From assembly GCF_004116725.1 (NCBI RefSeq), contig NZ_PDKG01000001.1:186001-250000 (forward strand): a stretch of 64,000 nucleotides of DNA. The letters are read 5' to 3'. Positions 34,318-42,935 of this stretch are shown one piece after another (within the stretch, counting starts at the first letter, position 1; each line of letters opens with the position of its first letter). This DNA comes from Arcobacter sp. CECT 8986. Lineage in GTDB: Bacteria > Campylobacterota > Campylobacteria > Campylobacterales > Arcobacteraceae. The translations under genes were made by a program, and so were the position numbers. Below the pieces are notes generated by a model. It was not told where the DNA came from and did no database searches. It saw only the letters and a program-made list of their open reading frames with translations.

Positions 34318-37140
34318 ATGAAAGATTCAATTAAAATATATAATGCAAAAGAGAATAATCTAAAAAATATAAATCTTGAAATTCCAAAAAATAAATTAAT
34401 AGTTTTTACAGGACTTTCTGGTTCTGGTAAGTCTACACTAGCATTTGATACACTTTATGCTGAGGGACAAAGAAGATATATAGAATCACTAAGTGCTTAT
34501 GCTAGACAATTTTTAGATAAAGTAGGAAAACCTGATGTTGAAAGAATAGAAGGTTTAACTCCAGCAATTGCCATTGACCAAAAGACAACTTCAAAAAATC
34601 CACGTTCAACAGTTGGTACAATTACTGAAGTATATGATTATTTTAGACTTTTATATGCAAGAGTTGGTAAACAACACTGTCATAAATGTGGAAAACCAAT
34701 CTCTCAAATGAGTTCTTCTGATGTAATTGAACAAGTATTATCTCTTCCAAATGAAGCAAAAACAATTATATTAGCACCACTAATTAATAGAAAAAAAGGA
34801 ACTTTTGCTGATTTATTAGAAAGCTTAAGATCAAAAGGTTATGTAAGAGCTATTATTGATGGTGTTATGGTAAGACTTGATGAAGAAGTTGAACTAGAAA
34901 AAAATAAGATGCACACTATTAAAGTTGTAATAGATAGAGTTGTTATAAGAGAAGAGAATAGAGATAGAATTGCACAAGATGTTGAAAAAGGTCTAAAAGA
35001 GAGTTTTGGAGAGCTTGAAGTTGAAATAATGAACTTCAAAGAATTAGAATGCGAAAAACATATTCATTACTCTGAACATATGGCTTGTTTTGATTGTAAA
35101 ATATCATTTGAACCACTTGAACCATTAAGTTTCTCTTTTAACTCACCAAAAGGTGCTTGCCCTTCTTGTGATGGATTAGGAATTAGATATGCACTTGATA
35201 TGAAAAAAATCATAAATGAAGATTTAAGTTTAAAAGATGGTGCGATTAAAATAATATATGGATTTAATAAAGGTTACTATTTCAAAATGTTAACAGCTTA
35301 TTGCGAAGCTGCAAATATAGATATGAATAAAACTTTTAGTGAATTAGAAGAGCACGAAAGAAAAGCAATTTTACATGGTGGAATAGAAGAAGCTGAATTT
35401 ACGTGGAAAAGACACAAATTAAGAAGAAAATGGGAAGGTATTGTAACAATAGCTTACAATATGGTAAAAGATGAAAAAGACATGGCAGAATACATGACAG
35501 AAAAAACATGTGATTCTTGTAATGGAAATAGATTAAAGCCCTCTTCTCAAAGTGTATTTGTAGCTAATAAAACTATTTCAGATATTATAAACTTACCAAT
35601 TGAAGATGCACATAAATTTTTCCAAGATGATAAAAACTTTGATTATTTAAATGACCAAGGGAAAATGATAGCCGCACCAATTTTAAAAGAGATTAGAGAA
35701 AGAATATTCTTTTTAGATGATGTTGGTTTAGGATATATTACTTTAGGAAGAGATGCTAGAACAATATCAGGTGGTGAAGCACAAAGAATTAGAGTTGCAA
35801 GTCAAATTGGTTCTGGTCTTACAGGAGTTATGTATGTACTTGATGAGCCTTCAATTGGTCTACATGAAAGAGATACTGCAAAACTGATAAAAACACTTAA
35901 AGCTTTACAAGAAAAAGGAAATACTGTTATTGTTGTTGAGCACGATAAAGAGACTATAAAAGAAGCAGATTTTATCGTAGATATTGGACCAAAAGCTGGA
36001 AAATATGGAGGTGAAATTGTATTTGCAGGAACTATGAAACAAATGTTAAGAGCAAATACATTAACAGCACAATATGTTTCTGGTAAAAAGCAAATATCTT
36101 ATGTTTATAATAGACCTCAAGAAGAGTTTATAGAAATAAAAAATGTAAATATCAATAATATTAAAAACCTAGATGTAAAAATACCTCTTAAAAATTTAGT
36201 TGCAATTACAGGAGTAAGTGGTAGTGGTAAATCTTCACTTATTTTACAAACATTACTACCTGTTGCAAAAGAGCTTTTAAATCATGCAAAAAGAGTTAAA
36301 AAAGTTGATGGTGTTGAAATAAATGGATTAGAAAATCTTGATAAAGTAATCTACCTTGACCAAAGTCCAATAGGAAGAACACCAAGAAGTAATCCAGCAA
36401 CATATACAGGATTGATGGATGAGATTAGAGTTCTTTTTACTAAAACAAAAGAAGCAAGTCTTAGAGGTTATAAAGTAGGAAGATTCTCATTTAATGTTAA
36501 AGGTGGAAGATGTGAAAAATGTCAAGGTGAAGGTGAAATAAAAATTGAGATGCACTTTTTACCAGATATTATGGTTAAGTGTGATGAGTGTGATGGTCAA
36601 AGATATAATAGACAAACACTTGAAATTCTTTACAAAGGTAAAAGTATCGCTGATGTTTTAAATATGAGTGTTGATGAAGCATTGGAATTTTTTGCAAAAG
36701 TTCCAAAAATTTATGCAAAACTAAAAACATTAAGTGATGTTGGTCTTGGATATATTACTTTAGGACAAAATGCAGTAACGCTAAGTGGTGGAGAAGCACA
36801 AAGAATTAAATTATCAAAAGAGTTAAGTAAAAAAGATACAGGAAATACTCTTTATGTACTTGATGAACCTACTACTGGATTACACTTTGCTGATGTAGAT
36901 AGACTAACAAAAGTTTTACACCATTTAGTTGAAGTTGGAAATTCTGTACTTGTAATTGAGCATAACCTTGATATTATTAAAAACTCTGATTGGATTATAG
37001 ATATTGGTCCAGAAGGTGGAAGTAAAGGTGGGAAAATAGTGTCAGAAGGTACACCACAAGAGCTTGCTAATACACATAAAAAAACTAAATCATATACTGG
37101 TTTTTATCTAGAAAAAGAGTTAAACGAACATAAAAAGTAG
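34318..37140 (+). CDS. uvrA: Excinuclease ABC subunit A
   Basis: 940-aa tandem ABC ATPase of nucleotide excision repair. First Walker A GLSGSGKSTLAFDTLYAEG at about 32-50; zinc finger CHKCGKP at about 121; CDSCNGNRLKPSS and signature TISGGEAQRIRVASQ for the first cassette; second Walker A GVSGSGKSSLI at about 640; CEKCQGEGEIKIEMHFLPD and CDECDGQRYN; second signature TLSGGEAQRIKLSKEL; and Walker B LYVLDEPTTGLHF. It recognises DNA damage with UvrB. Confidence 0.98.
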   Translation: MKDSIKIYNAKENNLKNINLEIPKNKLIVFTGLSGSGKSTLAFDTLYAEGQRRYIESLSAYARQFLDKVGKPDVERIEGLTPAIAIDQKTTSKNPRSTVGTITEVYDYFRLLYARVGKQHCHKCGKPISQMSSSDVIEQVLSLPNEAKTIILAPLINRKKGTFADLLESLRSKGYVRAIIDGVMVRLDEEVELEKNKMHTIKVVIDRVVIREENRDRIAQDVEKGLKESFGELEVEIMNFKELECEKHIHYSEHMACFDCKISFEPLEPLSFSFNSPKGACPSCDGLGIRYALDMKKIINEDLSLKDGAIKIIYGFNKGYYFKMLTAYCEAANIDMNKTFSELEEHERKAILHGGIEEAEFTWKRHKLRRKWEGIVTIAYNMVKDEKDMAEYMTEKTCDSCNGNRLKPSSQSVFVANKTISDIINLPIEDAHKFFQDDKNFDYLNDQGKMIAAPILKEIRERIFFLDDVGLGYITLGRDARTISGGEAQRIRVASQIGSGLTGVMYVLDEPSIGLHERDTAKLIKTLKALQEKGNTVIVVEHDKETIKEADFIVDIGPKAGKYGGEIVFAGTMKQMLRANTLTAQYVSGKKQISYVYNRPQEEFIEIKNVNINNIKNLDVKIPLKNLVAITGVSGSGKSSLILQTLLPVAKELLNHAKRVKKVDGVEINGLENLDKVIYLDQSPIGRTPRSNPATYTGLMDEIRVLFTKTKEASLRGYKVGRFSFNVKGGRCEKCQGEGEIKIEMHFLPDIMVKCDECDGQRYNRQTLEILYKGKSIADVLNMSVDEALEFFAKVPKIYAKLKTLSDVGLGYITLGQNAVTLSGGEAQRIKLSKELSKKDTGNTLYVLDEPTTGLHFADVDRLTKVLHHLVEVGNSVLVIEHNLDIIKNSDWIIDIGPEGGSKGGKIVSEGTPQELANTHKKTKSYTGFYLEKELNEHKK

Positions 37141-37161
37141 CAAAGATTCATTTCTTTGCTA
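37138..37161 (+). terminator. Hairpin after uvrA
   Basis: TAGCAAAGA at 37138-37146 and TCTTTGCTA at 37153-37161, loop TTCATT; the uvrA stop is the first codon of the stem. There is no T-run after it, so it may be an mRNA-end stabiliser or a weak terminator. Confidence 0.45.
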
Positions 37162-37239
37162 AAACTTAACTATTACTTAAATTTTATACTAAGATTTTAT
37201 TTTTTACTTTATCTAAGTTTATACTAAAAACATTCTTTA

Positions 37240-37245
37240 TATAAT
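37240..37245 (+). promoter_or_regulatory. Predicted -10 box of the symporter gene
   Basis: TATAAT within TTCTTTATATAATAACAC, 32 bases upstream of the symporter ATG, which has AAAAAGGAAAA as ribosome site. Confidence 0.45.
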
Positions 37246-37276
37246 AACACTATATTTAAAAAAAGGAAAATTTAAT

Positions 37277-38506
37277 ATGTCACAAAAAAAGAAGAGCATT
37301 CTATTAAATATAGGTGTTCAAATAATTATCGCAATGATAATAGGTGTTATTGTCGGGTTATTGATGAAAGAAGATGCATCAATGTTCGCACCACTTGGAA
37401 CAATATTTATTCATTTAATTAAAATGCTTGTAGTTCCTTTGATTGCAATTTCTATTATAAGTGGAGCAGCAAGTATTGGTGGAACAAGTTCAGCAGGGAA
37501 AATAGGTGTCTCTACATTTGCATTTTTCTTAATTACTTCAGCTTTTGCAGTTGCCTTAGCTCTAGGAATGGGAGAATACTTTAAACCAGGTATTGGTGTT
37601 GATTTATCAAGTGTAAAACATATGTTCTCAAACGAATATGCTGATAAGGGCGGTATACCTGGATTTTTTGAAACAATTACTGGAATAATTCCAACAAATG
37701 TATTCCAATCACTAACAGATGCAAATATTTTACAAATTTTATTTTTCTGTCTATTTTTAGGAATTGCTATTTCAAGACTTGAAAAAGAAAAATCTGCTCC
37801 ATTACTAAATGGATTAAATGCTCTTGTAGAAGCTTTTATTTGGATGATTAACATAGTTATGAAATTTGCTCCAATTGGTGTATTTGGTCTTATGGCAGAT
37901 GCAATTGGTACATTTGGTTTTGATGTATTAAAACTAATAACTAATTTAGTTGTTGTATATATGATAGCAATACTTATTTTTGGATTTTTATTTTTCCCTG
38001 CATTAGTTAAATTATTCTCTTCAACAAGTCCTAAAAAATTCATCAGTGCTATGAAAAAACCACAAACAGTTGCACTTTCAACTGCTTCATCAATGGGAAC
38101 ACTTCCTGTTACAATGGAAGTTTGTGAAGATGAATTAAAAGTTTCAAAAAGTACATCATCTTTTGTTTTACCATTAGGTGCAACAATTAATATGAGTGGT
38201 AATGCAATTTATTATGGTCTTGTTGCAATATTTTTTGCTCAAGTATTTCATGTAGATTTAGGATTTCCTGAGTATGGTGCTATTATATTAACAGCAACAA
38301 TTGGTGCTATTGGACAAGCAGGTGTTCCTGGTCCTTCATTCCTTGTTGTTGCTGTTTTATTAGCTGCAAATATTCCTATTGAAGGATTACCTTTATTATT
38401 TGCGCTTGATAGAATATTTGATATGACTAGAACAGCTTTAAATATTACTGGTGATGCAGCTTGTGCTGTAATCGTTGATGATAAATTTAATAAAGACAAA
38501 AACTAA
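37277..38506 (+). CDS. Dicarboxylate/amino acid:cation symporter (glutamate/aspartate type)
   Basis: A 409-aa member of the DAACS family (GltP/DctA type), with eight membrane helices and two re-entrant hairpins. Signature stretches: LIKMLVVPLIAISIISGAASIGG; TALSTASSMGTLPVTMEV-type hairpin 1 at about 275; LPLGATINMSGNAIYYG; GVPGPSFLVVAVLLAANIPIEGLPLLFALDRIFDMTRTALNITGDA. The last stretch carries the substrate-binding Asp/Asn/Arg region. Imports glutamate, aspartate or C4-dicarboxylates with Na+ or H+. Single-gene unit. Confidence 0.93.
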   Translation: MSQKKKSILLNIGVQIIIAMIIGVIVGLLMKEDASMFAPLGTIFIHLIKMLVVPLIAISIISGAASIGGTSSAGKIGVSTFAFFLITSAFAVALALGMGEYFKPGIGVDLSSVKHMFSNEYADKGGIPGFFETITGIIPTNVFQSLTDANILQILFFCLFLGIAISRLEKEKSAPLLNGLNALVEAFIWMINIVMKFAPIGVFGLMADAIGTFGFDVLKLITNLVVVYMIAILIFGFLFFPALVKLFSSTSPKKFISAMKKPQTVALSTASSMGTLPVTMEVCEDELKVSKSTSSFVLPLGATINMSGNAIYYGLVAIFFAQVFHVDLGFPEYGAIILTATIGAIGQAGVPGPSFLVVAVLLAANIPIEGLPLLFALDRIFDMTRTALNITGDAACAVIVDDKFNKDKN

Positions 38507-38522
38507 CATATCAAAATAATTT

Positions 38523-38577
38523 AAAGCTTTTTACTTAGTTATGTCTCACTTTGGGATGAACTAAGTATAAAAGCTTT
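38523..38577. terminator. Long hairpin between convergent genes
   Basis: AAAGCTTTTTACTTAGTT (38523-38540) pairs with AACTAAGTATAAAAGCTTT (38559-38577) with one bulged base and an 18-base loop. It lies between the symporter (plus) and the small gene on minus, whose stop and last dozen codons are inside the structure. T-runs follow on both strands, so it probably works both ways. Confidence 0.6.
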
Positions 38578-38898
38578 TATTTTCATCATCTCTTCAGTGG
38601 GATACTGACTTTCTGACTGACCTCTTATTGCTTTGACATAAAAATCTTTTGAATTATTGTTGTAACCAAAATTTAAATTAGTCAAAGTAAATTCAATTGT
38701 ATTAGATGTATCAACATCTTGTTTTTTAGCTTTTACCTCTTTTGATTCACTTATTTTAGAGAATTCTTCTTTTGAAACTACTTTTGAGTCTTTTCCTTCG
38801 ACTACTTGTGAAGTTGCATTCGAAGGTTGAACTGTTTGAGCTTTATAGATTTGTTCACTAGAATAAGCTTCAAGTTTAGGCATTACACCATATTCCAT
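38539..38898 (-). CDS. Small hypothetical protein, weakly FlaG-like
   Basis: 119 aa, no signal peptide or membrane span. A low-complexity Ser/Lys/Val-rich N-terminal half (residues 20-65) is followed by FTLTNLNFGYNNNSKDFYVKAIRGQ and QYPTEEMMKIKAFIL. That tail recalls the FlaG pattern (FxYxxxxxxxxVKVxD ... PPEEML), but the match is loose. It stands alone, with AGGAGG immediately upstream of its ATG. It could be a flagellar accessory protein; I would treat the function as unknown. Confidence 0.7.
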   Translation of the reverse strand: MEYGVMPKLEAYSSEQIYKAQTVQPSNATSQVVEGKDSKVVSKEEFSKISESKEVKAKKQDVDTSNTIEFTLTNLNFGYNNNSKDFYVKAIRGQSESQYPTEEMMKIKAFILSSSQSET

Positions 38899-39053
38899 AA
38901 CAACCTCCTTTTCAAGAGTATTTCAATTCTTATATCTAATTATATAAAAATTTTATAATTAAAGTCAAATATTTATTGTTTAAAGTTTTTTTATGCTAAT
39001 ATACGTTGTATTTTTTTCAAAATATCAACTTTTAAATAATTAAGGAGTAATTA

Positions 39054-39113
39054 TTGGAAGATAATTCCCAGAGGTGCAATATGATTACAGGTGACAAAAA
39101 ATGGAAATATTAA
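39054..39113 (+). CDS. Possible 19-codon leader ORF upstream of the CorC-type gene
   Basis: TTG at 39054 has AAGGAG 6 bases upstream and opens a 19-codon frame (MEDNSQRCNMITGDKKWKY) that ends at 39113, thirteen bases into the next gene. A second in-frame start, ATG 39081, has its own AGAGG. The main gene's ATG (39101) lies inside this frame, in another phase. This would allow translation coupling or attenuation. It may also be incidental. Confidence 0.35.
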   Translation: MEDNSQRCNMITGDKKWKY

Positions 39114-40150
39114 TTCTTCTATTTTTTCTTGTGATTGGTACGTCATTTTTATGTTCTGTTTTAGAATCTATTATTCTATCAACAACAATCTCATATATTT
39201 CAGTTATGGAGGATAAGAATCCAAGTACTGGGAAATTACTAAAAAAATTAAAATTAGATATTGATATTTCAATCGCTTCAATTTTAATAATAAATACGAT
39301 AGCAAATACACTTGGTGCCACTGCCATTGGAGTTCAAGCACAAAATGTTTTTGAAGGAAACAGTGAATTAGTAATGTTAATCTCAATTGTTTTAACATTT
39401 ATGATTCTATTTTTTGCGGAGATTATTCCAAAAACTATTGGTGCAGTTTACTGGAAAGAGTTAGCTCCTATTGCGGCAAGATTTATAAATATATTTGTAT
39501 TTATAACATATCCAATAATATTAATAACACAATTTGTTACAAAGAAGATTTCAAAAAACTCTTCAAATTGCGATTCTTTTTCAAGAGAAGAGTTGATTCA
39601 CTCTACTTTATTAAGTGAAGAAGAAGGTGTTATTGGTGATTTGGAATCTGATATTATAGAAAATACATTATCACTAAATGCTATAAAGATAAAAGATATT
39701 TTAACACCACGTTCTGTTGTTTATGCAGTACAAAAAGATACATTGATAAAAGATATATTAGAAGATAAAAGAACTTATAAATTTTCAAGGGTTCCTGTTT
39801 ATGATGAATCTATTGATAATATTATAGGTGTTGTGTTAACGAAAAAACTTTTTAAACAAGCAATAAAAGATAAAAATGTACCTATTGAAAATATTATGAC
39901 TTCAGTGTTTACACTAAATGAAAATATTCCAGTAGGAAAAGCATTAAGTAAATTTATTCAGAAAAAAGAGCATATGTTTATTGTTCTTGATAATTATGAT
40001 CAAACAGAAGGTTTGGTTACATTAGAAGATTGTATCGAAACTCTATTAGGTTTAGAGATTATGGACGAACTTGATACAACTGCAGATATGAGAAGACTTG
40101 CATTAAATAAAATGAAAGCAAAAAGAAAAGAAAAAGAAAAAGAGAGTTAA
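39101..40150 (+). CDS. CNNM/CorC-type membrane protein (DUF21 plus CBS pair; 'hemolysin family')
   Basis: A 349-aa protein. N-terminal DUF21 transmembrane domain (about 1-185) with four hydrophobic segments and the conserved region FAEIIPKTIGAVYWKELAPIAARF; then two CBS domains at about 205-325 (IKDILTPRSVVYAVQKDTLIKDIL; IENIMTSVFTLNENIPVGKAL; LVTLEDCIETLLGLEIMDELD). The C-terminal CorC_HlyC transporter-associated domain is missing; the protein ends in a Lys/Arg tail. The family is linked to Mg2+/Co2+ efflux. AGGTGA precedes the ATG. Confidence 0.9.
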   Translation: MEILILLFFLVIGTSFLCSVLESIILSTTISYISVMEDKNPSTGKLLKKLKLDIDISIASILIINTIANTLGATAIGVQAQNVFEGNSELVMLISIVLTFMILFFAEIIPKTIGAVYWKELAPIAARFINIFVFITYPIILITQFVTKKISKNSSNCDSFSREELIHSTLLSEEEGVIGDLESDIIENTLSLNAIKIKDILTPRSVVYAVQKDTLIKDILEDKRTYKFSRVPVYDESIDNIIGVVLTKKLFKQAIKDKNVPIENIMTSVFTLNENIPVGKALSKFIQKKEHMFIVLDNYDQTEGLVTLEDCIETLLGLEIMDELDTTADMRRLALNKMKAKRKEKEKES

Positions 40151-40254
40151 TTCTCTTTTTCTAAACTACAAAATAACTTAAAACTTTTTATCTACTTATT
40201 TTTATATATAATCATTAATTTAGAATAGTTATAATCACTTAAAAAAGGTATTTA

Positions 40255-40734
40255 ATGTTAAATGAATTCATAAATAGTTTTAAAAGTATTACTCTATCTA
40301 CTCTAGATGAAAACAACTTCCCTTTTAGTAGTTATGCTCCTTTTATAAAACATAACAAAAAATACTATGTTTATTTAAGCGATATGGCTAAACATGCAAA
40401 CAATCTAAAAAACAATCCAAAAGTTTGTATCTTTTTTATTGAAGATGAGCAAAATTGCGAAAATATTTTTGCAAGAAAAAGAGTTACGATTCAAGCAACA
40501 TCAAACATCATAAAAAGAGATACAAAAGAGTTTGAAAACGTATTAGATAAGTTTTTAAAATTAAATGAAGATACAGTAAAAGTAACAAGAAATATGTTAG
40601 ATTTCAATCTTTTTGAATTAACTCCTATTTATGGTGAAGCTGTTTTTGGTTTTGGAAAAGCTTATAATATTGGTGGAGAAAACTTCGATAAATTAGTAAC
40701 AAGAGATAATCTAAAAGGACATAGTAGTAAATAG
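40255..40734 (+). CDS. HugZ-like split-barrel FMN/haem-binding protein
   Basis: 159 aa with the pyridoxamine-5'-phosphate-oxidase-like split barrel: ITLSTLDENNFPFSSYAPF, YYVYLSDMAKHANNLKNNPKVCIFFIED, RVTIQATSNII, and a C-terminal PIYGEAVFGFGKAYNI. It ends LVTRDNLKGHSSK, similar to the GHG-type tail that binds haem in HugZ. HugZ degrades haem for iron supply in Helicobacter and Campylobacter. No haem uptake genes are adjacent. AAAAAAGG ribosome site. Confidence 0.8.
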   Translation: MLNEFINSFKSITLSTLDENNFPFSSYAPFIKHNKKYYVYLSDMAKHANNLKNNPKVCIFFIEDEQNCENIFARKRVTIQATSNIIKRDTKEFENVLDKFLKLNEDTVKVTRNMLDFNLFELTPIYGEAVFGFGKAYNIGGENFDKLVTRDNLKGHSSK

Positions 40735-40809
40735 TTTTATAATATTAACTTATTTATAAGTATTATATAATTATAATAAATTATTATACTTTTAACATAA
40801 GGATTAGTT

Positions 40810-41229
40810 ATGAAATTATTGTTTTCAGTGATTGTTTCTTTTATTTTAGGTAGTCATTTATATGCAGAGAATATAAAAGGCTTAAATGTTTTAGTTACAT
40901 CTGATGATTCACAAACACAAATGATGTCTATGGTTTTATCAATGATGAGTTTAAAACAAAAAAAAGAAGTAAATATTGTTCTTTGTTCAGCAGGTGGGAA
41001 TTTAGCTCTTAAAAACTTCAAAGGTGAAATATTAAAGCCTATGAATAAAACACCTAAAATGATGCTACAAGCATTAATTAAAAAAGGTGCTAATGTAAAA
41101 GTTTGTCCTTTATTTTTACCAAATAAAAATATGAAAAAAAGTGACTTAATATCAAATGTTTTAGTTGCTAAACCAATGGAAGTAGCAAACTTTCTACTAA
41201 AAAGTGATTATAAAAATCTAACTTTTTAA
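40810..41229 (+). CDS. Exported DsrE/DsrF-like protein
   Basis: 139 aa. Signal peptide (LLFSVIVSFILGSHLYAE) followed by a DsrE-like alpha/beta fold: LNVLVTSDDSQTQMMSMVLSMMS, NIVLCSAGGNLALK, and KMMLQALIKKGANVKVCPLFLPNK with the Cys that in DsrE-type proteins handles sulfur. Family members bind sulfur or act in sulfur relay. The periplasmic location is inferred from the signal peptide. Single gene with AAGGA ribosome site. Confidence 0.75.
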   Translation: MKLLFSVIVSFILGSHLYAENIKGLNVLVTSDDSQTQMMSMVLSMMSLKQKKEVNIVLCSAGGNLALKNFKGEILKPMNKTPKMMLQALIKKGANVKVCPLFLPNKNMKKSDLISNVLVAKPMEVANFLLKSDYKNLTF

Positions 41230-41230
41230 A

Positions 41231-41256
41231 AGATTAGCTCCTTATGGAGCTAATCT
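41231..41256. terminator. Perfect 11-bp hairpin between convergent genes
   Basis: AGATTAGCTCC and GGAGCTAATCT with a TTAT loop. It lies immediately after the DsrE-like stop and includes the pdxH stop codon. On the minus strand it is followed by TTTAAAAAG. Likely a shared terminator. Confidence 0.7.
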
Positions 41257-41877
41257 ATCTATTTGCCAGCTATTATCAACTAAAGTATATTGAAATCTAT
41301 CGTGTAATCTATTTTTTGCACCTTGCCAAAACTCAATTTTTTCTGGTTTTATAATATATCCACCCCAAAAAGATGGAAAAGGAATTTCACCTTTTACAAA
41401 CTTATTTTTTATTTCATTAAATTTTGCTTCTAATACACTTCTTGAACTAATAACTTCACTTTGATGAGAAACCCAAGCACCCATTTGGCTACCTTTTGGT
41501 CTTGATAAAAAATATTTTAATGATTTTGATGATGAGATTTTTGAAGCAGTTCCCTCTATTTTCACTTGTCTTTCTAATCCTAACCAAGCAAAATGTAATG
41601 CTACTTTTTCATTTTCTTCAATTTGTTTAGCTTTTATACTCTCATAATTTGAAAAAAATACAAATCCACTTTCATCAAAAAATTTCAATAAAACTGTTCT
41701 AATTGAAGGCATCATATCTTTTCCAACAGTTGCTAAACTCATTGCATTTGGTTCAATAAGTTTAGCATCCATTGCTTGTGAAAACCATGTCTCAAACTGT
41801 TTTATTGGATTATCATCTAAATCATTTCTTCGCAATCCATTATTTACATACTCTTCTCTCATAGAACTTAAATCCAT
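41242..41877 (-). CDS. pdxH: Pyridoxamine/pyridoxine 5'-phosphate oxidase
   Basis: A 211-aa FMN enzyme. MREEYVNNGLRRNDLDDNPIKQFETWF at the start; MSLATVGKDMMPSIRTVLLKFFDESGFVFFSNYES; LHFAWLGLERQVKIEGTASKI; SQMGAWVSHQSEVISSR; and the C-terminal FWQGAKNRLHDRFQY, all family signatures. It makes pyridoxal phosphate. AGGAGA ribosome site; last gene of the SRPBCC-GPx-pdxH operon. Confidence 0.97.
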   Translation of the reverse strand: MDLSSMREEYVNNGLRRNDLDDNPIKQFETWFSQAMDAKLIEPNAMSLATVGKDMMPSIRTVLLKFFDESGFVFFSNYESIKAKQIEENEKVALHFAWLGLERQVKIEGTASKISSSKSLKYFLSRPKGSQMGAWVSHQSEVISSRSVLEAKFNEIKNKFVKGEIPFPSFWGGYIIKPEKIEFWQGAKNRLHDRFQYTLVDNSWQIDRLAP

Positions 41878-41888
41878 GATATTTTCTC

Positions 41889-42422
41889 CTAAAGTAATTT
41901 TTCTATATCTTTTTCTAAACTTTTTGGTGTTGTTGAAGGAGAATATCTTTCAATAACTTTTCCATTTTTATCTACTAAGAACTTTGTAAAATTCCATTTT
42001 ATAGCCTCTGTTCCTAATACTCCTGAAGCTTTTTCTTTCAAATATTTATACAATGGCTCTGTATCATCACCATTTACATCTATTTTAGAAAACATTGGAA
42101 ACTTAACATCATAAGTTAAAGAACAAAATTCTTTTATCTCTTCGTTTGTTCCTGGCTCTTGATTCATAAATTGATTTGAAGGGAATCCCAACACTACAAA
42201 ATCTTTAGATTTATACTTTTCATATAAATTTTCTAAACCTTCATATTGAGGTGTAAATCCACATTTGCTTGCTACATTTACTATTAATAAAACTTTATTT
42301 TTATACTCACTCATATTAATTGATTTGCCATCAATTGTTTTTACATCAAAATCATAAATCGTTTTCATATTATCTCCTATTAAATTAGATATTAGCAATA
42401 ATAATACAACTAAAAATTTCAT
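41889..42422 (-). CDS. Glutathione peroxidase-family thiol peroxidase, with optional signal peptide
   Basis: 177 aa from the first ATG. Motifs: VNVASKCGFTPQYEGLE with the peroxidatic Cys, GFPSNQFMNQEPGT with the Gln, and KWNFTKFLVDKNG with the Trp. Cys rather than selenocysteine is used. The first 18 residues (MKFLVVLLLLISNLIGDN) look like a signal sequence. Both ATG 42422 (GAGGGG upstream) and ATG 42368 (AGGAGA 5 bases upstream) have good ribosome sites, so exported and cytoplasmic forms may both be made. Confidence 0.93.
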   Translation of the reverse strand: MKFLVVLLLLISNLIGDNMKTIYDFDVKTIDGKSINMSEYKNKVLLIVNVASKCGFTPQYEGLENLYEKYKSKDFVVLGFPSNQFMNQEPGTNEEIKEFCSLTYDVKFPMFSKIDVNGDDTEPLYKYLKEKASGVLGTEAIKWNFTKFLVDKNGKVIERYSPSTTPKSLEKDIEKLL

Positions 42423-42868
42423 TATTTCCCCTCAAGTAATTTTTTTGTAGTCTCTTGTCTATATTTAAACATACTATCAATATCTTTATAAATTAAAAAA
42501 TTTATTAAGTTTCCTAAAAAGCCAAAAGGAAGTTCATATCTTACCACATCTTTTAGTAAAACTCTATTTCCTCTTTTTTCAAAAATATGTTGATGTTCCC
42601 AATATTTAAAAATAGACTTTAAAGCAACATCAACCAAAATATTTGGCTTCTCTAATTTCTTTATTTTTACACTCCATTTTAATGGAATAAAGTTTTTTGT
42701 AACTTTAATATCCATTGTAGCACCCTCTTTTGGCACAAAGTCTTTATTTAGTAATTCTACTTTTATATTTGATGGAGTTATTTTTACTAAGTTATTTACA
42801 TCTAAATGAAAATCAAAAATTTCATCCAGTGTTGTATCTATATAGATAGTTCTTGTATAAGTTTGCAT
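42422..42868 (-). CDS. SRPBCC-family lipid/ligand-binding protein
   Basis: 148 aa. The START/polyketide-cyclase-like helix-grip fold is suggested by TRTIYIDTTLDEIFDFHLDVNNLVKITP at the start, WSVKIKKLEKPNILVDVALKSIFKYWEHQHIFEK in the middle and the long C-terminal helix DIDSMFKYRQETTKKLL. Proteins of this type bind hydrophobic ligands; the role is unknown. Its stop overlaps the start of the glutathione peroxidase gene by one base. Confidence 0.85.
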   Translation of the reverse strand: MQTYTRTIYIDTTLDEIFDFHLDVNNLVKITPSNIKVELLNKDFVPKEGATMDIKVTKNFIPLKWSVKIKKLEKPNILVDVALKSIFKYWEHQHIFEKRGNRVLLKDVVRYELPFGFLGNLINFLIYKDIDSMFKYRQETTKKLLEGK

Positions 42869-42935
42869 AAATACTCCTTTTTATTTAGTATATCCATAAA
42901 AGAAGTATTTATATATATTTTTTTTGTAAGTTTAT

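Noticed and set aside
37411-38043. 210-codon frame antisense to the symporter gene
   Set aside because: Mirror frame of a long hydrophobic gene; no ribosome site, no plausible family, and the sense gene is certain.
40205-40240. Fur-like box before the HugZ-like gene
   Set aside because: Only the TAATCATTA core fits and about 9 of 14 positions match overall; in such AT-rich DNA this is not convincing.
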